Assembly: GCA_045629585.1 (NCBI GenBank)
Contig: JAZQRM010000064.1
Location: 62,001 to 126,000, forward strand
Direction of reading: 5' to 3'
Length of the DNA stretch: 64,000 nucleotides
Origin: Taishania sp045629585
Lineage (GTDB): Bacteria > Bacteroidota > Bacteroidia > Flavobacteriales_D > Crocinitomicaceae
A program made the position numbers and the translations under genes. The first letter of the stretch is position 1, and each line of letters starts with the position of its first letter. This document shows positions 60,381 through 64,000 of the stretch, piece after piece. The notes beneath the pieces are model-generated. The model did not search any database. It saw only the letters and a program-made list of their open reading frames with translations, and had not been told where the DNA came from.

Positions 60381-60904
60381 TAAGAGGAAGATTAAAAGCA
60401 AAGAGAGTAACGGTTCCTAAATCGTTTCCATCTCGTCCAACGACTGATTTCGCGAAGGAAGGAATTTTTAATGTGCTAGAAAATCGTATTGATCTTTATG
60501 ACCTTAAAATATTGGATTTATGTGCGGGTACAGGTAATATTTCATTCGAGTTTATTTCTCGTGATGCAGGTACGGTAACAGCGGTAGATAGTAATTTTAA
60601 TTGCGTTAGACATATCCGTAAATTAGCGACTGAATTTGAGGTTGAAAACGAGATTAACACGATTCAAAGTGATATCATCAAGTATCTGTCAAATTGTAAT
60701 ACAAAGTATGATTTGATTTTTGCCGATCCTCCATACGAGTTTCCTAAATACGCTGAAATTATTCAACACATCTTTGAGCGCGAACTATTGACGGAAGATG
60801 GTTTTGTCATTTTAGAACATGGTAAAAGAACAGATTTGAGTGCGTTGCCACATTATTTAGAGTCACGCTCCTACGGTAATGTCATTTTCTCCTTTTTTGA
60901 ATAA
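60371..60904 (+). CDS. rsmD: 16S rRNA (guanine(966)-N2)-methyltransferase
   Basis: 177-residue class I methyltransferase modifying G966 of 16S rRNA in 30S assembly. MRIIRGRLKAKRV N-terminus, SRPTTDFAKEGIFNVL, motif I DLCAGTGNISFE (49-60) and motif IV DPPY (D119-Y122). Start is GTG at 60371, which gives the usual N-terminus and overlaps the preceding gene by ten bases. Followed at four bases by coaD. Confidence 0.93.
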   Translation: MRIIRGRLKAKRVTVPKSFPSRPTTDFAKEGIFNVLENRIDLYDLKILDLCAGTGNISFEFISRDAGTVTAVDSNFNCVRHIRKLATEFEVENEINTIQSDIIKYLSNCNTKYDLIFADPPYEFPKYAEIIQHIFERELLTEDGFVILEHGKRTDLSALPHYLESRSYGNVIFSFFE

Positions 60905-60908
60905 TAAT

Positions 60909-61364
60909 ATGAAAGTTGCCTTATTTCCTGGTTCATTTGATCCTTTTACAAAAGGACATGAACAAATAGTCCATAAAGGATTAGCCATTTTTGAGCAGGT
61001 AGTAATCGCTGTTGGTGTGAATGTTTCAAAGGTTTATACGTTTGAAACGGATAAACGATTGCAGCACATAAAGACTTTATTTGAAAACTATGATAATGTG
61101 AAGGTTATTGCTTACAATACTTTGACAATAGATTTATGTAGAGAAGTAGGGGCAAAGCATATCATTAGAGGCGTGAGAGATAGTAAAGATTTTGAGTATG
61201 AGCGCGCAATTGCACAAATGAACAAAGACCTTGCTGGGGTAGAAACAATTTTGTTCTACACGGATCCAGAGTTTTCAGCAGTGAGTTCAACAATTATCCG
61301 AGAACTCTATAAATTCAATGCAGATGTTTCTCCTTTTGTGTCCCGTTTAGATCTTTTGATGTAA
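60909..61364 (+). CDS. coaD: Phosphopantetheine adenylyltransferase
   Basis: 151-residue nucleotidyltransferase in CoA synthesis (4'-phosphopantetheine + ATP to dephospho-CoA). Nucleotide-binding GSFDPFTKGH (8-17) and C-terminal SAVSSTIIRELYKF are diagnostic; HIIRGVRDSKDFEYE is also conserved. The ATG at 60909 is chosen; a ten-codon longer frame overlaps rsmD. Last gene of the DUF3822-rsmD-coaD operon. Confidence 0.95.
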   Translation: MKVALFPGSFDPFTKGHEQIVHKGLAIFEQVVIAVGVNVSKVYTFETDKRLQHIKTLFENYDNVKVIAYNTLTIDLCREVGAKHIIRGVRDSKDFEYERAIAQMNKDLAGVETILFYTDPEFSAVSSTIIRELYKFNADVSPFVSRLDLLM

Positions 61365-61404
61365 CATCGGTATGAATTTTGCGTTGTAATAGAAAAGGGA
61401 AATT

Positions 61405-62844
61405 ATGAAAAGTTTTTTGATGATTGTTGCAATTCTATTTGTCACAATTCTATTCGGACAGAAGACCATTCATATTGAAGGGTTTGCCCCAAAGTATGTT
61501 GGTCAACGTGTGCTTTTAAATAGTATTTCGGATTATCTTACCGATATTGAACATACGATTTGTACAGCTGAAGTGAAGGACGACTCTACTTTTTCATTAA
61601 CCTTTTCTTTAGAAGAAGCACAAAAGCTGAATCTTTACGTTGGTAAAAATAGCTCATTCTTATATGTACAGCCAGGTGGTGAGTATTCCATTTATTTTCC
61701 AGAAAGAGATCGTATAGATCCTCCACGACCAATGGGTAATAAAGTGGAATTACGGTTTGGTGACTTGGATAGTAATGATATCAATGAACGAATTATAATT
61801 TTTAATAATTCGTTAGATAACTTCTTGTATAAAAACTTCAAAAAATCAAAAACGGATCCTGTAGCTTACAATAAAACATTGGATGAGTTTAAGAATAATG
61901 TGGCCAATTATTTCAAAAAAGATACCGGAAATTATGTTTATGATTATATACGCTTTTCATTAGCGTTAATTGATGACTTACCACAAGCTGGAAACCGAAA
62001 TAAGTATGAGAAATTTGACTTTTATTTAAAATATTCTCCTGTCTTGTATACAAATGATGCGTACATGAAGTATGTTAAAGCTTATTTTGCTGCAATGGTC
62101 AATTCTTTGCCAATGGAACGAAATAATGAAGTTTATATGGGGGTTGTTAAAAGTAGTCCTACCTTGATTATGCGCGCTTTAGGGAAAGAATATACACTTT
62201 CAAATATACGGCTACGCGAGTTGGTGATGATTCAGGCTTTAGGTGAAATGTATTTTAGAACGGATTATCCGCAAACAAATGTAATTGCCGTGTTGGATAG
62301 CTTGGAAAAAAATGCGCTTTTTTCACAACATAGGAATATCGCAAGTAACATGAAAATGCGCCTTACTGAAATCACCAATGGAGGTAAAGCACCTGATTTT
62401 GTTCTAAAAAATGATTTACAAGGTGTGAAGACTTTAGGAGCTTACAAAGGTCGATATATCTATTTTCATTTCTTTGACCCTTCCACTGAACAAGCTATGA
62501 CTGACTTGATATTGTTAGCTAACTTACAAAAGAAGTATCACCAATATGTGGATTTTGTTACTGTAGTTCCTAAATCAGCAAGTGAAAAATCACGATCAAA
62601 AGAAGTGCTAGAACAAATTAAGTGGGACTTGTTCGTGGAGGATGATTTCTCTTCGTCAATTTGGAAAAATTATAAAGTGGAATCGTTCCCTTATTTTGTT
62701 TTGATAGATCCGCATGGATATGTGGTGCAAGCTCCAGCACTAACCCCGCGAGCGAACGCGATGTATGAGACTATTGATAGAACTTTCTTTGAAATCAAAA
62801 AGGTATTAGATAAGGAACAAGAAAATAAGCTTAAACAGCGTTAA
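61405..62844 (+). CDS. Secreted thioredoxin-fold (TlpA-like) protein without CxxC
   Basis: 479 residues with signal peptide (1-19). N-terminal domain (about 20-120) resembles the DUF4369-type beta domain found before TlpA domains in Bacteroidota, then a helical middle (about 125-325), then a thioredoxin-like C-terminal domain (about 330-460; GGKAPDFVLKND, GRYIYFHFFDPST, VESFPYFVLIDPHGYV). Where TlpA proteins have WCxxC there is FFDPSTEQA (about 356-364), so no redox cysteine pair exists. It is probably a structural or binding periplasmic protein. 40 bases from coaD; convergent with DUF58 (stops overlap). Confidence 0.85.
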   Translation: MKSFLMIVAILFVTILFGQKTIHIEGFAPKYVGQRVLLNSISDYLTDIEHTICTAEVKDDSTFSLTFSLEEAQKLNLYVGKNSSFLYVQPGGEYSIYFPERDRIDPPRPMGNKVELRFGDLDSNDINERIIIFNNSLDNFLYKNFKKSKTDPVAYNKTLDEFKNNVANYFKKDTGNYVYDYIRFSLALIDDLPQAGNRNKYEKFDFYLKYSPVLYTNDAYMKYVKAYFAAMVNSLPMERNNEVYMGVVKSSPTLIMRALGKEYTLSNIRLRELVMIQALGEMYFRTDYPQTNVIAVLDSLEKNALFSQHRNIASNMKMRLTEITNGGKAPDFVLKNDLQGVKTLGAYKGRYIYFHFFDPSTEQAMTDLILLANLQKKYHQYVDFVTVVPKSASEKSRSKEVLEQIKWDLFVEDDFSSSIWKNYKVESFPYFVLIDPHGYVVQAPALTPRANAMYETIDRTFFEIKKVLDKEQENKLKQR

Positions 62845-63758
62845 AGCATACGTTGCCTTTTTCGTAAATATTGAGTCAAAATTGTATGATAACCTTCTTT
62901 TAGATCTGTTGGAATGAAATCAAAACCATTGTTTTGCATCCAAGTTCCAATTGTGTTTAAATAGGATTGCATTTGATTTTGGTACTCTTCTTTAAAACTA
63001 GCGGGGGAAAGTTTAACACGTTCTCCCGTTTCCATATCAATGAGTTCGTAAGGTCGTGTGTCTAAATTTAATTCGACCTCTAATTGTCGATCAATGACAT
63101 GAAAAACAATTACTTCATGTTGTTTGTGTTTAAGGTGTAAAAGCGCATCATAAAATGCAGATTGTTCTTCTGGATTTTCTAAAAGATCCGTAAAAAGAAT
63201 GATTAAACTTCTTTTAGGACATAATTCAGCAACTGAGTGTATCGCATCAATACTGTTTCCTTTACGTTTGGTGTTTTGGTCATATTGAACCAATCTTTGC
63301 TCTAATTCATGGTACAAAAAACGATGGTGTGCAAAGCTCGTTTTGGCAGGAGTATGTAATTCAATCTCCTCAGAATATAAGGTAAAACCAACGGCATCTC
63401 GTTGTCTTTTTAATAGTTCAATTAAGGAAGCTGCCGCGTAGGTCGAAAATTCAAATTTTGATAAACCATCTCTTTCAAAATACATGGAACTCGAATGGTC
63501 AATAACGATTTGACATCTTAAATTCGTCTCTTCTTCGTATTTCTTAGTGAATAATTTATCACTACGACCAAACAATTTCCAGTCAATGTGACGCGTACTT
63601 TCCCCTGGATTGTACAACCTGTGTTCAGCAAATTCTACCGAAAATCCGTGGTAAGGACTTTTGTGCATACCCGTAATAAAACCTTCTACAACTTGTTTTG
63701 CAAGAAGTTCTAAGCTTCCAAATTCGGTTAGTTTTAATCTGTCAATGGTTGAATTCAT
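62841..63758 (-). CDS. DUF58 domain protein (vWA-like)
   Basis: 305 residues; DUF58 core with GMHKSPYHGFSVEFAEHR and YNPGESTRHIDWKLFGRSDK, followed by a vWA-like fold with a MIDAS motif DHSSSM (87-92) and IILFTDLLENP. No membrane segment. In Bacteroidota DUF58 proteins are encoded with MoxR ATPases and Bat proteins, acting in envelope biogenesis or stress tolerance; neither a MoxR gene nor further Bat genes are adjacent within the window. An imperfect TATTTTTA box lies four bases before the ATG. Confidence 0.9.
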   Translation of the reverse strand: MNSTIDRLKLTEFGSLELLAKQVVEGFITGMHKSPYHGFSVEFAEHRLYNPGESTRHIDWKLFGRSDKLFTKKYEEETNLRCQIVIDHSSSMYFERDGLSKFEFSTYAAASLIELLKRQRDAVGFTLYSEEIELHTPAKTSFAHHRFLYHELEQRLVQYDQNTKRKGNSIDAIHSVAELCPKRSLIILFTDLLENPEEQSAFYDALLHLKHKQHEVIVFHVIDRQLEVELNLDTRPYELIDMETGERVKLSPASFKEEYQNQMQSYLNTIGTWMQNNGFDFIPTDLKEGYHTILTQYLRKRQRML

Positions 63759-63811
63759 ACTTTAAAAATACACTTTTTCTGCGCATTCTAAAAAATGAAG
63801 CAATGAAATGT

Positions 63812-63819
63812 TAACTTTG
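63812..63819 (+). promoter_or_regulatory. -7 box upstream of the gene at the right edge
   Basis: Exact TAACTTTG, 14 bases before the ATG at 63834; the -33 element is not clear. Confidence 0.4.
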
Positions 63820-63833
63820 AAAAAAGCAATCAA

Positions 63834-64000
63834 ATGACTATTTCTGATATTCAATCATTTTATATAGCGCAAATTAACGAGCATAAAAAGCTTTTAAAAG
63901 CTTTTAAAAGCAAACATAGGATTTGGACAATTTTAAGAGTTGTTGTTTTCGTAACGATTCCATTACTGTTTTTTACGTTCAATTATTCTGGTTGGTTACT
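63834..64000 (+). CDS. Start of a membrane protein cut by the window edge (possibly MutS-related)
   Basis: The first 55 residues are visible: MTISDIQSFYIAQINEHKKL, a lysine-rich stretch (LKAFKSKHRIW) and a hydrophobic membrane helix (LRVVVFVTIPLLFFTF). A polar N-terminal helix followed by membrane helices fits the membrane-associated MutS-like ATPases of Bacteroidota, but the ATPase part lies outside the window, so this is a guess. Divergent from DUF58 and preceded by a -7 box. Confidence 0.6.
   Translation, partial: MTISDIQSFYIAQINEHKKLLKAFKSKHRIWTILRVVVFVTIPLLFFTFNYSGWL
63886..63911 (+). repeat. 10-base tandem repeat in the coding region of the last gene
   Basis: The unit CTTTTAAAAG (itself a palindrome) occurs twice in a row and extends partly on each side, 26 bases in all. 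A gain or loss of one unit would shift the frame. Confidence 0.7.

Overview
The window reads as a chromosomal segment of a low-GC member of the Bacteroidota, most likely order Flavobacteriales and plausibly Crocinitomicaceae-like; the family is an inference. The evidence is type IX secretion (T9SS) C-terminal sorting domains, a short RpoD lacking region 1.1, many TAnnTTTG -7 promoter boxes, near absence of Shine-Dalgarno sequences, an N-terminally extended GAPDH, a bTHX ribosomal protein, and typical neighbourhoods (serC-serA-DUF1015-yggS, DUF3822-rsmD-coaD). No tRNA, rRNA, CRISPR array, integrase or insertion sequence was seen.

Layout. 1-11.2 kb: two tandem giant secreted T9SS type B adhesin-like proteins (the first cut by the window edge) flanking a small secreted protein. 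11.4-12.4 kb: lipoate ligase. 12.5-16.1 kb: a coupled operon of amino-acid permease, lipoprotein and beta-lactamase-fold serine hydrolase. 16.3-19.2 kb: two tandem CUB-domain secreted paralogues. 19.6-25.7 kb: SRPBCC protein, RluA-type pseudouridine synthase, ygiD-META lipoprotein operon, small lipoprotein, pirin-YceI operon. The ygiD and pirin operons share a palindromic operator-like site at the same distance from the -7 box. 25.8-26.3 kb: a decayed remnant resembling the C-terminal part of a polymorphic toxin. 26.4-30.5 kb: gap, rpoD, HtrA protease. 30.6-38.9 kb (+ strand): dapF, GNAT acetyltransferase, mltG, beta-mannosidase, MarR regulator plus outer-membrane receptor, small secreted protein. 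38.9-54.5 kb (- strand): methyltransferase, dihydroorotase-like protein and BatA-like protein; DUF1684; yggS, DUF1015, serA, serC; bTHX, TrmH, HU, ffh; NhaC antiporter and MMPL/RND exporter. 54.6-64 kb: T9SS type A protein, an unknown 755-residue secreted protein, RecD-like helicase, DUF3822-rsmD-coaD, a thioredoxin-fold protein without CxxC, DUF58, and the start of a membrane protein.

Most of the window is core housekeeping. The accessory and most unusual parts are the giant repeat proteins, the CUB pair, the permease/lipoprotein/hydrolase operon and the toxin remnant. Three regulatory themes stand out by eye: a recurring exact -7 box four bases upstream of the start codon (candidate leaderless mRNAs), a perfect Shine-Dalgarno sequence on rpoD in a lineage that normally ignores them, and the palindrome shared by two small redox-type operons. 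No complete, clearly novel multi-gene defence or biosynthetic system is evident; the strongest candidates for undescribed biology are given as findings.
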